From contig OZ199839.1 in NCBI GenBank assembly GCA_964304625.1, positions 7,440,001 to 7,504,000 on the forward strand: a DNA stretch of 64,000 nucleotides, written 5' to 3'. Under the pieces are notes generated by a model. The model was not told where the DNA came from and searched no databases. It saw only the letters and a program-made list of their open reading frames with translations. The translations under genes were made by a program, and so were the position numbers. Source of the stretch: Kudoa neothunni. Taxonomy: Eukaryota > Cnidaria. Of this stretch, positions 24,757 through 37,770 are shown piece by piece (position 1 is the stretch's first letter; every line of letters begins with the position of its first letter).

Positions 24757-25439
24757 ATGATGTGGCCACTTAAGGCTAGTACACTGCCCAATGAGACCAA
24801 ATGGAAATATTTGGAGCTGACCTCAGTCCAATATCCAGTCGATAATCTAATTGGAATGGGATTGGCGATTGTTTCTCAACTTCCAGTTTGGATAGTGATT
24901 GCGTTGTTGAGTTTTATTGTGTATGGGAAGAAAAAGTATAGAAGAAGATTGTCGATTATTTTGGTGGGGTTGGTTATCAACGAGGTTATTAATAAGTTGA
25001 TGAAAAATTATATCAAAGAGCCAAGACCGTACGTTCAAGGTCGCAGCATGAATAGTTATGGCATGCCGTCATCTCACGCACAATTTATGTCATTTTTCAT
25101 GATAAACAGTTTGGTGTTGGTGAGAAAGAGTAATAGAAAAATACTATTGAAAATGCTGGATCTATCGTTACTACTTGGATCGGTATTTATGGTGTGTTTA
25201 AGTAGGTAAGTGGTTTATGGACTGGTCGGATTAAAAATTATATATATATATATATATATATATTTATTTATTTATTTAGAGCCTATCTCTCGTATCATTC
25301 CTATCGTCAGGTGTGTATGGGTTTAATTATTGGAGCACTCAACGGTGTGGTATGGTTGGTGACCAATAGTGTGCTGTTGGCGTTCATACGTTATACATTT
25401 GAGGGTTCGTTCAAACAAAAAATGACCACATATTGGTAA
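24757..25439 (+). CDS. DOLPP1: Dolichyldiphosphatase (PAP2 family)
   Basis: Hydrolyses dolichyl diphosphate at the ER lumenal face so that the dolichol carrier of N-glycosylation can be recycled. Two exons: 24757-25205 and 25280-25439, with a GT...AG intron of 74 bp that holds a TA microsatellite; together 202 residues (the human protein has 238). PAP2 signature motifs are visible: KNYIKEPRP (K-x6-RP type) at about residue 87, YGMPSSHAQFMSFF (PSxH) at about 107, and SRAYLSYHSYRQV (SR-x5-H) across the splice junction at about 149. Hydrophobic segments lie between them. The N-terminal LELTSVQYPVDNLIGMGLA matches the DOLPP1-specific start, which distinguishes it from other PAP2 enzymes. A Met-Met start is used; either could initiate. 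It converges with G6PD, leaving only 107 bp between the stop codons. The shorter C-terminus is the only oddity. Confidence 0.93.
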
Positions 25440-25546
25440 TAAAAAATGAAAAAACTTTTCCATTGTTTATAATGGATAACAAAAATCATATTTATATTAA
25501 ACATAGTTTTGTATGTTTTGTAATAGTGTGGACTTTTTTCTGGGTT

Positions 25547-28500
25547 TCATTTTGTCCAGTTGTATTTCGCGTCAAATAGAAAGCCATGTTTTAGTGCTAG
25601 GTCATCAGCTTCTACAGGCCCTCGACTAATAAACAATCATTATCATTCAACAACTGTTTCTCATTTAAAAAACAAATACGAGCCATATTCATATGGATAC
25701 ACTGGTAACATTTCATTATCGGTCAAATCTAACAGTGGAGTAAAGATTTTCCACGACTCTTCTAATTCATCACTAAATTAAACCATATGAATAAATAGTA
25801 TATTGTCAAAATCATACAAACCTTCTAACAAAATTTATATGCGATCCATTGATCACGTCAAGTATCAATTTTTCGTAGGCATCGTAAAATTTGGCGTCAG
25901 TAAATCGGTTGGACATGGTCAAATCGAGCTCAGTAGTAGTTATGTGGAAACCAAGGCCAGGAATTTTACATTGGAATTTGAGATAAATGGCCTAATTAAT
26001 ATAGAATATTAGATATGGGTTGTTATTGGCGCCATCGACGTTTATAAATAGTACACAAACTCGTAATGCGTGTTTGTAACTGACACAGTGAAACAAAATA
26101 TTAAATTGGGTGCGACTTTAACTATAATTTTCTGATAAAATTTTTCAAAGTTAATCATTTTCTAACAAAATATTAATCCGAATTAATTTTCGAGCAAATT
26201 TGAGGATTATTAAACCAATTTGAACGGTACCACACTCATGAAAATTCTATTATTAATGACCCGAAAAATATATCTACTTAAAGAAATATTCTGTTAATTA
26301 CGTATCCATGAAAGAGCGTGTTGAGTTAAACTTTTAACAATGTTGGTAGCAACAGTCGAGTCCGACACAGACTTCCGAAGATTGATCCCAATCAATTTTT
26401 TTAAGACTAACGTTTCCCCTAAATTAAAGCATAAAAGTCACTTTAATTATAAGACATCGATATTAGGATTGTCAATCTTGATACGATTAAATTTAGTTCT
26501 TCCCAACTGGGTCGCAATACCTCGAAAATAAGGCCCAGGCTTGTATTAATTTTACACGAGAAATGGATACTAAATTTTATTTTTCTGGTATAAATCAAAA
26601 GAATTATGCTCTTATGTGATTATTTAAAAATGTAATTTAGATTAAGAATTTTTGAGCAAAAAATTATTATCTTCATAGAAAACGTTATCGTTGTCTCTGA
26701 AATTATTTCAAAACTTAATATACTCATATGGCACAGCAGAAAAGTAATGAGAGTATATTGAGTACATATAGGATAAAACAAACTATTAAAATTATTGATA
26801 TTATTTATTGTAAAAATAAAATATTTTCTTTTTTTAAAATAACAATAATTTTAAATTTTACACTTAATGAGAATATAATTATTCATTATTGGTGTAATTC
26901 AAACTTATTAATCAAGGTCCTGCCGAATAATCATTATCAAGATGCTCTGAAACAATGCCATGTTTTATTTAAAAAAATAACTAAAAATATCACTAGGTGT
27001 TATTTTCGAGGGAACACGGTATCGTATCTCAATGTATGGGAAATGTTCGAAATTAATCTGACGCCTATTCGTTTGGTTAACTCCACTACGAACATTAGTT
27101 TGAAGATATTTTCCCGCCAGCCAATCAAGAAAAACGAACATAAATGAATGGTGTCTTTTTTTCATTCAGGACACTGATTTTTATCAGATTAGGCTTATAA
27201 GTATCAAATAAAGTTTTTATTTTATCTAGCTATTTCTAGTTTTTTATAAGTCTTCCCCTTTCAGTGTGTCTGTGCTGCCTGATTTGAAGAGTATTTGTTT
27301 ATTTAGGTCAATATTTCCCAACTTTTTTAGTTCACGGACTCCCTTCCAACTAGCTAAGCCAAAAAATACAAAACCCTAATTATATTAACCTCGTATATTT
27401 ATATTGAAGATATTACTATGCCAGAATTGTGTTATTAAAGTCAGATTACATTATAGACAAGAATTTACGAAAGACTAATTTATATGGGTCAAATTTTTGA
27501 AGAGTCAAAGCCCTACAAGGAAGCCAACAGTGAGACACTTTTTGGAGGTATCGATCAAAAAATTATTTATAAATGTTTAAAAAATTACATTCATTAAATT
27601 ATTGTGTTTTATAAATAGATTGTTGAAAAGTAGATTATACGCAATAATTTTATCCGAAATTCATCGGAGTGCAGTCGATTATTAGTACATTAGAGGGTTA
27701 ATTAATTAATTAATTAATTTAAAAATATTTTATTTATATTCTTAATGGTCAAGTAAATGTTTTTAAATAGGTTGAGGAAAAAATAACTTATCATAATCTT
27801 ATGTGTACTTTAATTTTGTAACATTTTCTCAAATTACGAACCACAAGTCACTCCCACTGTACACAAATACAAATAGGTGTAGTTTTGATTGTATTTAATT
27901 ATTTTCGGCCCGTAGCTTCGTCCTTAACCCTCGAATACCTAGAGATGACTAACCAGCGTTTATTATATCAATAACGTTTACAAGATATTTTATAGTATAA
28001 TGATGTTTTAAAAATACTTAACTAATGGAGTTTTGAGTTTAATTTTTTCGTCTATAATCAAAAAAAGGAAAAAATTGCTTGAACATCATACTTGAACATA
28101 CCCGCCGTGGCCATTATATAAATAATAACGTTTAGATAGTTGAAATATACAAAAAACTTTTCTGTAATAAAGCAAAATTATAAATGCACTTTGAAGCAAG
28201 TGATATTTTTGTTTCTATAACAACTTGATTCTATTAACTAATTTAATCTGGCATATGGATCCCGCACATTATAATAATTTTGTTAAATTACACAGGGTAA
28301 AAAGTAATAAATTAAATATAGTTGTTTAAAATTTAATTTACACCATCTTGTCACGACTCAAAAATTCGAAATAAAAAAATATTAGATTATTTATATTTGT
28401 TATTCACAAATTAATTTATAATGTCAAATTTCAATGTATAAAGTACGAATTTATATATATATATATACATACATACATACATACATATTTAACATATTTC

Positions 28501-30305
28501 TATCAACAGGGGAGAAGATTTTAAAATAAAAATAATAATAAGACGAAAATGTGAAAAATGAAGCAATAATTAAATAGTATATTTCTAATTGTTCACGCAA
28601 TTCCAAGTATACATAGGTATAATATTCCCATTTTGTGCACAGGCGCAAACGTCACAAAAATGCATCGTTAATTTATTATATTTTAAAATGTAAATAACTA
28701 CAATATTAACTTTAGGTTCAATGATTTTTATTATTTTAACACATTTTTGTGTGTGGCCCACCTCCAGGCCAGGTATTCGTGTAATTTTTTCCTCGGGTGT
28801 TCGAGGACTAAGATAAAAGATAATTAAATATAACCAATTCTAAAAAATTAAATCTGTATACAGCTTCAGAGCAATAGTTGTTGGGATTGAGGATGAACAG
28901 TGAGCAAGCGTATTTGCCAGTTTAAATTAAAAACTTCCACGTCAATAACCGGAGCCTTAATCTTATTTACAGACTCTAATATTTTAATCCTATTGTTTTT
29001 TAAAATATTCTAAAATACAATAAATATTTGATTAATTGTATTTTATTTATTTTAATAGTAATTGAAAATACGGAAAATATTTAATAATCTCACATTAGAA
29101 ATAAAATAAATTTACATCGCGCAAGCGTGAAATCTTAAGCAAAAGGATCCTATCTTAGGAAGGTAGTGGAACCAGATTTTACATATTATAGATTTTTGCA
29201 ACGCATCGATTAAGTATAAGCAACCAATAAATAATCCAAAGAAACAACCCACCTCGTTTGGCTGTAATCGCACAACCAATTCGTTTCTAGGAATCCGAAG
29301 ACCATTTCCCGCTAAATTTTCAAATAGATTCACATTGGAGTCTTTGAATTGAATTCGAATCTCTCCTTTGCGAGCATCCAACGCTTTCCCAGATTTCATT
29401 ATAAATGGCACACCTATACAGCCAATTCAAACATATTTATTGTCGTGGACCCAAACAACGACAACAACACAAACAACATTTTGTATGCATTAAATCATAC
29501 CTGCCCAACGCTCATTGTCAATATACAATACCATTGATGCAAAAGTGGGTGTTTTACTATCGTTGGGAACTGTTGGATCATCACGATAACCCAATCGGGA
29601 GTTACTTCCTTCAGGTGCTGAGGGACAGTCCTGGTATTGCCCCAATATCACATTTTTGGTGTCGATCGGCTTAACGCACCTCAAGACCTTAACCTAATTT
29701 CCCACCACACATTACAACACTCCAAATACCAATTTTAATGATGACTTACTTTTTCATCGATAACATCGCTAGAATGCAGCGATTTAGGGAGTTCCATAGC
29801 AATCAAAGTCAATAGCTGTATTATGTGATTTTGGAAGAAATCTCTACAATACAAACATATGTACACACGTAATCAATCAATCAATCAATCAATCAACCAA
29901 TCAACCAATCAACCAACCACCAACTTACCGTATAACCCCATTTTTGTCATAGTAACCACCTCGGCCCATCGTACCAAAATCTTCTTTGAAAGTTATAAGC
30001 ACACATTTGATATGATCCTTATTCCATAGTGGCTCAAATATATGATTGCCAAACCTGGTACATTTTAAAAGTTTGCGACAACCACACCAAATTTGAACCT
30101 TAAAACAAGCAGATTTTGAACCATCTCTTTCCCCAGATAGTGATCTATTCGATAGATCACATCCTCGGGAAACAATGTCTTCAAGTGACGACTTAAAATG
30201 TTTGAAGTTTCCAGATTTGTACCAAATGGTTTCTCGATGATTATACGACTCCAACCACTACAAAATATTGAAGTGAAGAATTATTTCATTAGATCAACAA
30301 TATAA

Positions 30306-30341
<36 letters not shown>

Positions 30342-30902
30342 AATACGGTTTTTTATTTGAAGTGTATAGATGGGTTTGAATAGTGGAAGTGATGGTTTCA
30401 TACACCGTAGGAGGTAAGGTTAGGTAGTACACTCGATTCGCTCCTATCTTTTCGTCGGTTTCAAGTTGTTGCAATAACTTATCCAAATGTTCCATCCCAG
30501 CTCCACCATTATAATCACCCCTCACATAGTGAATAATGTCCAAAAATTGGCCGTATTTATGTTCGTTTCCACTCACATTCTAGGTTAATTTGTTATTACA
30601 CTGTGAAATGCTGATTTTTCTTGGCAAAAACAAAACCACTTTGATATAGGGTTGAAATTTATCGATTAGGTCAGTTTTGGTGAGCTTAGATCTTGAGTAA
30701 CCGATAATGTTGATTTTCTGCGATAGGTTTTCATTCAAATACAACTCCCACAACGAAGGGAATGTCTTTTTTGAGGCTAAATCACCCTAATTTTTCACAC
30801 TCTTTAAACAAACCCATAATGTCATTTATTTACTGATGCACCGAACACTATAAACGTTATCATTGGACTATCTTTTCTGAAAGTATGCTTCGGGTCGGTC
30901 AT
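25547..30902 (-). CDS. G6PD: Glucose-6-phosphate 1-dehydrogenase
   Basis: Oxidises glucose 6-phosphate with NADP+ in the first, NADPH-producing step of the cytosolic pentose phosphate pathway. Eleven exons: 30902-30834, 30786-30640, 30579-30347, 30257-30099, 30054-29929, 29843-29750, 29693-29501, 29413-29253, 25991-25822, 25772-25680, 25625-25547. They total 1524 nt, or 507 residues (human 515), and every junction keeps frame. Visible landmarks: the NADP-binding GASGDLA at 21-27, split by intron 1; [19 protein letters not shown] at about 158; the catalytic RIDHYLGKE at about 186-194; [60 protein letters not shown]; and the end [20 protein letters not shown]. The ATG at 30902 is the only in-frame Met after an upstream stop. 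Seven of the ten introns are 44-65 bp, two are 87-89 bp, and intron 8 is 3261 bp. The product is expected to be functional. Confidence 0.97.
25992..29252 (-). other. Oversized intron 8 of G6PD
   Basis: It runs from the donor after QPNE to the acceptor before AIYLKF; all other introns of this gene are under 100 bp. No transposon ends or transposase were recognised. A plus-strand frame of 139 codons (26728-27147) and one of 63 codons (26340-26531) have no recognised similarity. TTTCCCAACTTTTTTAG near 27315 resembles hAT ends, but no partner was found. TA/TACA microsatellites occupy about 28452-28487. Confidence 0.6.
29874..29926. repeat. AATC/AACC tetranucleotide run next to a G6PD splice donor
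   Basis: Direct AATC units pass into AACC units, ending just before the donor of the 30054-29929 exon (on the minus strand it follows the donor immediately). It fills most of an 85-bp intron. Confidence 0.85.
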
Positions 30903-33900
30903 GTGATCTGTTTCGAACAATTGCAGTGGTAGTTGCTTGGGTTGGGTTGTATTGTTTAGTTCGACTTAATTGCTCTTTATGTGGATAGAAAATACATTTT
31001 TATGATATAAAATGATCTAAATATATTTAACAATTTCAATAACTATTCCACACAAATACCAATACTGCTAGTTTGATCTTTTTTAATTGATTGTTGAGTA
31101 ATGAAATGACATTTTTGTTCCAATGTAATCATCACCTACTTATTACCACTGTATCATTAGTGATGTAAGATGGATATATGGATATATGCAAGGTGGAAAT
31201 CATTGAGCCCAACTTTAAAAAGAGTTATAATAAATTTGATTTTTGATCTAATTGATACAAAAAAATTATTATAAATTAATTGATTTAGTTTAAATTTGAT
31301 TCAATCAGCATCAACATAAACTTGTAATGGTCTGAAAATTGATTAATTCCTAATAGGGCGAAATTATAAATATAAACCGATTCAATTCATTTTATTCTAT
31401 ATTAAAGTAATAAAATGATTATTTCAAATTATCAGGGGAAATTTGAAGTAATCATTTTAAATACATAGAAAATTGTTATATGAATCGTGTTGTAATCCCG
31501 AAAATTAATAACGTGATAATTCGTCGTACTTGTTTTAGGATAGCTGTGAATTTTCTGTTGATAAAACATTCTGGAGATTGTTTCAAACAGATTCCTTTGT
31601 TTATTTAAATTTTTAAATTGATCGTTGTTTTCAGAAATTAAGATTAATTTTAGTGTGCGCTATGTTGGAAAATTCAATGAAGCATTTTTTTAACAGTATA
31701 TACCATTTTTTAGAATTAATAAGGTTAAATTTATTCTTTAAATGGTAGAATGTTTCCTCTGAATTATAATGTAGGCAAAGAAAACTGCAGTTTAGCAAAC
31801 ACACGATACACGCCTGCGCAAAATATGAGCGCGAAGTTTATTAATATTCATACATACGTGATATAATTGGAGAATCCGATGTGATAAAAGGGTGGGTAAT
31901 TATTAATGTATACTATTATGGGAGGCGTGTTTTTTTCTAGTGCCGATATTCGCATGTCGATATAATAATATTCTTATAATTTAAAAAAATAAGATCGGAT
32001 TCATTATGCTTATATATGATGAAATTTTATAAATTATTGGCGCGGAAAACCGGCCATGCTGGGGAATGAGCCAATTTAAATTAAAAAAAATATATAGTAA
32101 CCCTTAACCTAGAGTTTCTCTGAACGGGGGTGTCCTCATTCCTAGGGGATGTCCGCACTCCTAGGGGTGCGTGAGTCATTCTAGAATAAATTTAAAAATT
32201 AATCTTAATATACTCATTTCTTAATTTTCAATAGACCACGTTTAAATCATTTAAGGATGTAATGTGAGTAATAATATTGTTATCAATTAGTTTCTATCCA
32301 TAAAATGAGATATGAACATCTATTTAATTTATAGTTTATTTTACTTAATTCTACGAAATGGAGCAGTCACGCAGTAGGTTATATTAAGCTTATTCAACCT
32401 ACAAAATGTATTACTCGTCATTGTCATGTAAAATCGTAACTTTGTTATCATTAATAGTAACATATTTATGTGCTTAGAGTGTAATTAGGTTGCCAGGATT
32501 TTTATCTACTTAGAAACAACCTATATGCTTAAAAATAAAATTACGATGTGGTTTTAACTGGATCTTCCGTCTAAATTTGGAATCCATCATTTAATTGTAT
32601 ATTCTTTATTATGTTAAATTTTAATTTTTATGCCTAATTTGTACCTGACCTCTGATATCAATTTCAGTTAAATTATCTATTAAAATTTTGGTGCAACAAA
32701 AATCAGATCATTCATTTATACACTCAAACAAATGAATGCCAATTTCAACAGAATAATTAGTTCTTTTTATTCAGGTATATTATGAAAGCATCTTTTGAAT
32801 TGTCTGAATTTTTCTTAACCCGTTTCCTCAATGTTTTAATTAAAATCTGACTCAATATAGAAAAAGAAATCCGTTGGGTTTTTCCGCACAAGAGGGTATT
32901 TGGGTATATGAAGTTGGCTTCTCGACTTAATTGTACACAAATAAATGGTATCGGAATCCCCAAACGATTTGCAAGTATCATTTATCAACAACCTGCCACG
33001 CTTTGAATTACTTAACAAAAACCGGCAACAATGAGGAAGTCACCAGATCAATTAAATACGAAAAAACATTTTTGTTAATGGTGATTTTTTGTAATGAATT
33101 CGCTTATTTAAATTACCTCTTTAAATACAAAACTTAATCAAGCGAATAATTTTTATTAGTACAATCAAGTATTACTTTATATCAATTTCTTGTATCTAAT
33201 ATTTGAAATAATTATAATAACATTTTTTAATTAGAATTTTTTATTATCTTACATAAAATGGTATATTCAAGCAGGAATAAATAATAACTTCAATCGTTGA
33301 GTGTTAAGCCATGGGGTAGAAAAGGATATTTTTTCTTTTTAAATTTTGCATAGAAAATTAAGTTAACCAAAAGTTTTGTTTTGATTCTTTTTAGAAATAA
33401 TAGAGGGAATTAAAATATCATTTAAAATAATAAAAAGTATCATTTAAAAACGTTTTTTACTGGTGTTATTATTTTCATATTTAAATAGTGAGTAAACTTA
33501 TGCTTTGACTTACATTAAACATGGAAGGGGTGCGATGTGAGTGGGGAAATTAGTACGGGGTTACGAGTGTAAAATTTGTAGGGAAACACTGATATAGATT
33601 AATCGAACCACTTTGGCGGTTTAACTTTAAAAATGCGACTACACTTGAACACGCAGAAAAAGGAGAGTTTGTCATTAAAACCTTCCAAATTGGGGTGAAG
33701 GATTGCTGGACAAAGGATTTATCGGTTGAAGCATATTTTCCTTTTCGATCGCCATGTTCTCTCTATTTTTTATTACAATTTTTGGTTTTAATTGAATTGC
33801 TGTTTATCGTTATAATTAAAAATAAACAAATTTTTGATTAGAATAAAATTTATTTAATTCCTTTATGGACATTTAATTTATCGTCTAAATAATAATAATA

Positions 33901-36035
33901 ATAATCATCACATAAATATTTATCTAAATCGGTCTAAAACGCGTTCTCAATTTCCGATGAGCATTCATATGAAGAACTGGGATCATGCATTACAGTACGT
34001 TTTCACAATTGTGCGATTATTTTTAATCGCAACTCGACATTGAAGTAATAAATATTAATAAAATTTGATTTAATGATGGCGTCAAGATAAAAAATAGTTT
34101 TTACAACATTTTTCAGGAATATAGATAAACTAATTTTAGAAGTGTATGTGAAATTTCAAGAGAAAAAAATCCCACGATAAAATAGAATTTTGCGCATTCT
34201 ACCTCCAAGATGGAATCGTGGAGTTCGAGATAATCGGTTAAGGGTTATTCCTTTTTAAAATCCATCGTTAAATAGAATAAACTCACGATTTGTTTATTAT
34301 ATCACACTTCCAATGGTAATGTTAGGTATAATAAAAATTTTTGTTGTTTCGAAATGCTCACCTTCATCTCAGAATGAGCGTATTTAAATTATAAATACTC
34401 AAAAGAATAATAATCTTTATCTTTTAATTGACCCATAAATTAGAACATTAATAACAAATTTTAATCACAATATCGTTCTCTTGGACTAATATATTAACCA
34501 AAATATAAACAAACAATAATAATATTGGGGACTTCTTTCATTTCTTCTTTGAATGGACTTTGTTTGTATTTAGAAATTAAAAATTTTTTTAACATTGTGG
34601 CACTTAATCCATATGATAACTTTCATTTAAATTCATATAAAAAATAAAAAAAACTTTTTAGCATTAATTAAACCTGCAACGAAATAATTTTTCCATGTGA
34701 ATTAAGTTTGCTATTCATTAAACTTCAGTTTATATACTTAAAATCAAAATCAATACCCATAAAAATATATAAACTAAAACATTACACACAAAATCGTTTG
34801 ACATGTTTATTTTATTCATTTTGTTTTTAATTTCGCAATTAAAACGTTAAAACAAAAAGCACACTCCGCGCACGCGTTACAAAACCGGCAATGATATTTT
34901 GCACTAAAATATCAGATAAACGGTTAATTAATTAATTATTAAATTAACTATAAAATTAATTATAAAATGATTATATTGGATATTGTGAATTAGATATGAG
35001 CGGATTTCATCTTAAAATCCTGCGATTTAATTTTTAATTTGAACTTGTGAATATAAGAAAGTTATACCTAAGATTTAAATTATTCATTATATGGACGATG
35101 GACAAAGTATATCACCAATAAAACATTAGTACAAATGTTCGCGGGTTTTTCGAAAACATAAACTTTATTATCCAAGTAGAAGTTTTAGATTTACAAATTT
35201 TATCTATAATCCAGATTCAACATTATAATTATAGATATTTTCTTAAAAGTATAATAATTAAACGTTATATAATAATAATAATAATACATTTGAGTAAAAT
35301 GTATGAAAAAATGAGGAACTAATCATAGAACTATTTATAATGAAGGATTGTTTAAGGTAGATTAAAACTAGCAGACCTGTGTTTATGTGTTGTCACATAA
35401 AATTACTATGAATAGCTTAAAATTTACTATATGGATTTACACAACATTATTTGATCAGTATAACGCCTTATTTCGATTTCATTGTTACAAAAAAGAGAAA
35501 ATGTCCATACATTTAACTCATTATTAGTTCTATTTCTGTTATCTCATTTATATTTCGCTTCTTATAGATAAATACTGCTTTTTATCGTGTTCATGTATTT
35601 TTTTAAAATAGGAGGATATTCACGACAAAAATAAAAATAATTTATAATACCTTCACGGCATATTGATTTTAAATACCAAAATTTTCCACGGAAATTACAT
35701 TTTTTGGTTAAACTATAACCGTACTTGCATTTGCGCAAGTCCATTCCAATATTTTGATAAAATTAATAAAGGTGGAGACGAAATTAAGCTCAACCAACGT
35801 CCAGAAATGTATGCTGAATGAATTCTCCCCGCATTATTCATATTCAAAGTTGACACTCTTGGATATTTTCTAAACAAGGCGCTCGTTTGATTTTTTAACC
35901 TGCTACCTTGTTTAGACTTCCCAAAAAATCATAAAATAAACTTTCAATGTTAGGCCGGCGCATTTAAAAAAACAATATGTAACACAAAAACAAATAATCT
36001 ATCTTTATATACGGTTTCAATTTTCAATGACTGCA
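30903..36035. other. Gene-poor intergenic stretch
   Basis: No gene recognised. A GC-rich patch at 32110-32180 has two CCTAGGGG motifs and GGTGCGTGAGTC, similar to the sub-terminal regions of some hAT elements; GGGAAACACTG at 33581-33591 could be another hAT-type end, but no matching duplication flanks them. An open plus-strand frame at 33592-33840 is listed separately. The remainder is AT-rich. Confidence 0.45.
33592..33840 (+). other. Open frame without recognised homology
   Basis: The frame after a TGA at 33591 stays open for about 82 codons. Its first half has an ordinary, non-AT-driven composition (RLIEPLWRFNFKNATTLEHA, then GEFVIKTFQIGVKDCWTKDL), followed by a low-complexity hydrophobic end. 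No Met near its beginning and no obvious splice partners. It may be a decayed transposon or gene fragment. Confidence 0.25.
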
Positions 36036-36371
36036 TTAACGTCGTCTGGGAGATATAAAAATCACACCGTCACCTCGAACAAATAAAAGCGGGGATTTGG
36101 AAATCATCGGCTAAATTCAGCGAATTATAAAATTAAAACACCAAATCAAACTCACAGTTATCGAAGCTTCATTGATATCAACATTGAAAGCACATTTATT
36201 GTTAACCTCCTCCACATCACCTAACACCATATTCAAGTGTTGATCAAAGCCATGTAACCTTCCCGTGAGAGTTCGATCATTTCTCATCTTAACGAAAACA
36301 ATGTCATTCAAATTGTATTTGAGCAGATCGAAGGGTTCGGTTATGGGGTTGACTAGGTTTCTTGTGGCCAT
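36036..36371 (-). CDS. LSM3: U6 snRNA-associated Sm-like protein LSm3
   Basis: Subunit of the LSm1-7 (mRNA decapping/decay) and LSm2-8 (U6 snRNP, splicing) rings. Two exons, 36371-36156 and 36110-36036, separated by a 45-bp GTGAGT...TTTAG intron, give 96 residues (human 102). The Sm1 motif is intact: [20 protein letters not shown], then [26 protein letters not shown] is the RNA-binding loop. The Sm2 motif is [13 protein letters not shown] at the C-terminus. The segment between Sm1 and Sm2 is shortened and diverged ([14 protein letters not shown]) compared with the family. Start at MATRNLV. The transcript reads away from the ADAM-like gene on the opposite strand, so the two are divergently arranged, about 1.4 kb apart. 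Confidence 0.95.
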
Positions 36372-37770
36372 GGTTCAGGTTGCGCGCGCATGTCGCAGCA
36401 TACTATCCATTTTTAAGAATTTTCAATTGTTGGAGTTACATTAATACGCATGAAAATTTATTTTAATTCCTTATATAAAAGAATTAACTTGCGTGGGGGT
36501 TCGGTATACTTTAATAATTAATTAAATAATAATTTCCATAGGATAACAACCTCAAAAATAACCGCATATTATTATCGCAAACAGTTGTTTATAGATTTTG
36601 TATAATCTAGAGAGAGAGAGAGAGAGATAGACTAACTTATACCCAAAACATAATTACCCAATATCCATAATTTTGTGCGTGCGCCAATTTTTAAATAAGT
36701 TTTTATAATTATTCAAAAAATATAAATAATAAATGCTTTCCATTTTTTTAAATTCACTACTAATTTTTGCTAGAATTGAAGTTGGATTTTATATTTTAAA
36801 ATATTCCGAAATATTACCAACGAATTTATCCATTTCATATATATTGAATCTTACATATGGGTAATTAAAAAAACAGTCCATTTTCATTTTAAATCATTAT
36901 ATAATTTTATTATATGGTTTTTCATTTAATACAGTATTAGGAGTAGATCTTGATCTTAAATTAAAAAGTTTCAGTTTTTTCCCTTTCGCTTCACAAAAAA
37001 CCAAAATTACGCCTAATAAATAAACGAGCATAAAAAATCATTTATTGGATTAATTTTGAAAAGTTAAAATTTTAAAATAATATATATATGTAATTAATAA
37101 CAAGTCCTTTCCCATAAAAATTTAGGATTAATCTCAATATTACGCAAAAACAGTGAATAATTATAAAATTAGAAAAATATTATATAGTAATAGAATTGTT
37201 GAATTTGATAATCTCTACGGCAGAAAACGACAAAATTGTGATATATCTGCGAAAGTTAAAACCAACAACGGAGATTGATACGGAATAATAAGATTTCAAT
37301 AATTTGAATTGTTGTGTTTCGTTCAATAATGTATCTATTTTATTGCAGCGAAACAGTCAGAAACAAACATGTATTCAATTCGAGAAGAGGCTATTTGTAA
37401 ATGGGTTTGTTTGACGGTACTCTTAAAACCAATTAAAGGAATTTGAAAGGTGAGAAAAATATTTAGCTTTCAGTTTGATTAGAATAAAATTTATTGGTGA
37501 AAAAATTGGTATTCTCGTCGATAACAAACATCTGTTAATTTAGTTTCATCATTATCTAAAATATTAATATATTATTGGGTTAGTAGGTAGATATGTTATT
37601 TCTGTTGTAGGTATGCAGTAGAAATAGTTCGGTTGAAATGTATCTTGAGTAATACATTAGATAAATTGAGAACACATAATGTTTATGAAAAAATCTATTT
37701 ATTCACCACGATTGATTTTAAATGATTAAATACTAAATTGACGAACGAATTTCACCAATAAGGTGGAACC
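36372..37770. other. Intergenic between LSM3 and the ADAM-like gene
   Basis: Likely to hold both promoters. An AG-dinucleotide run lies at 36611-36627. A possible 5' exon of the ADAM-like gene (MYSIREEAICKWVCLTVLL, from 37370) is open but could not be joined in frame. Confidence 0.4.

Noticed and set aside
24847-25038. Minus-strand frame inside dolichyldiphosphatase
   Set aside because: Antisense shadow of the DOLPP1 exon.
26728-27147. Nested gene within the G6PD intron
   Set aside because: 139 codons but strongly AT-driven composition, no known motif, no splice partners; left as an observation only.
32110-33591. A bounded hAT element
   Set aside because: TAGAGTTTCTCTGAA and (minus strand) CAGTGTTTCCCTACA are only loosely alike and no 8-bp duplication flanks them; short minus frames at 32757-33018 do not convincingly match a hAT C-terminus.
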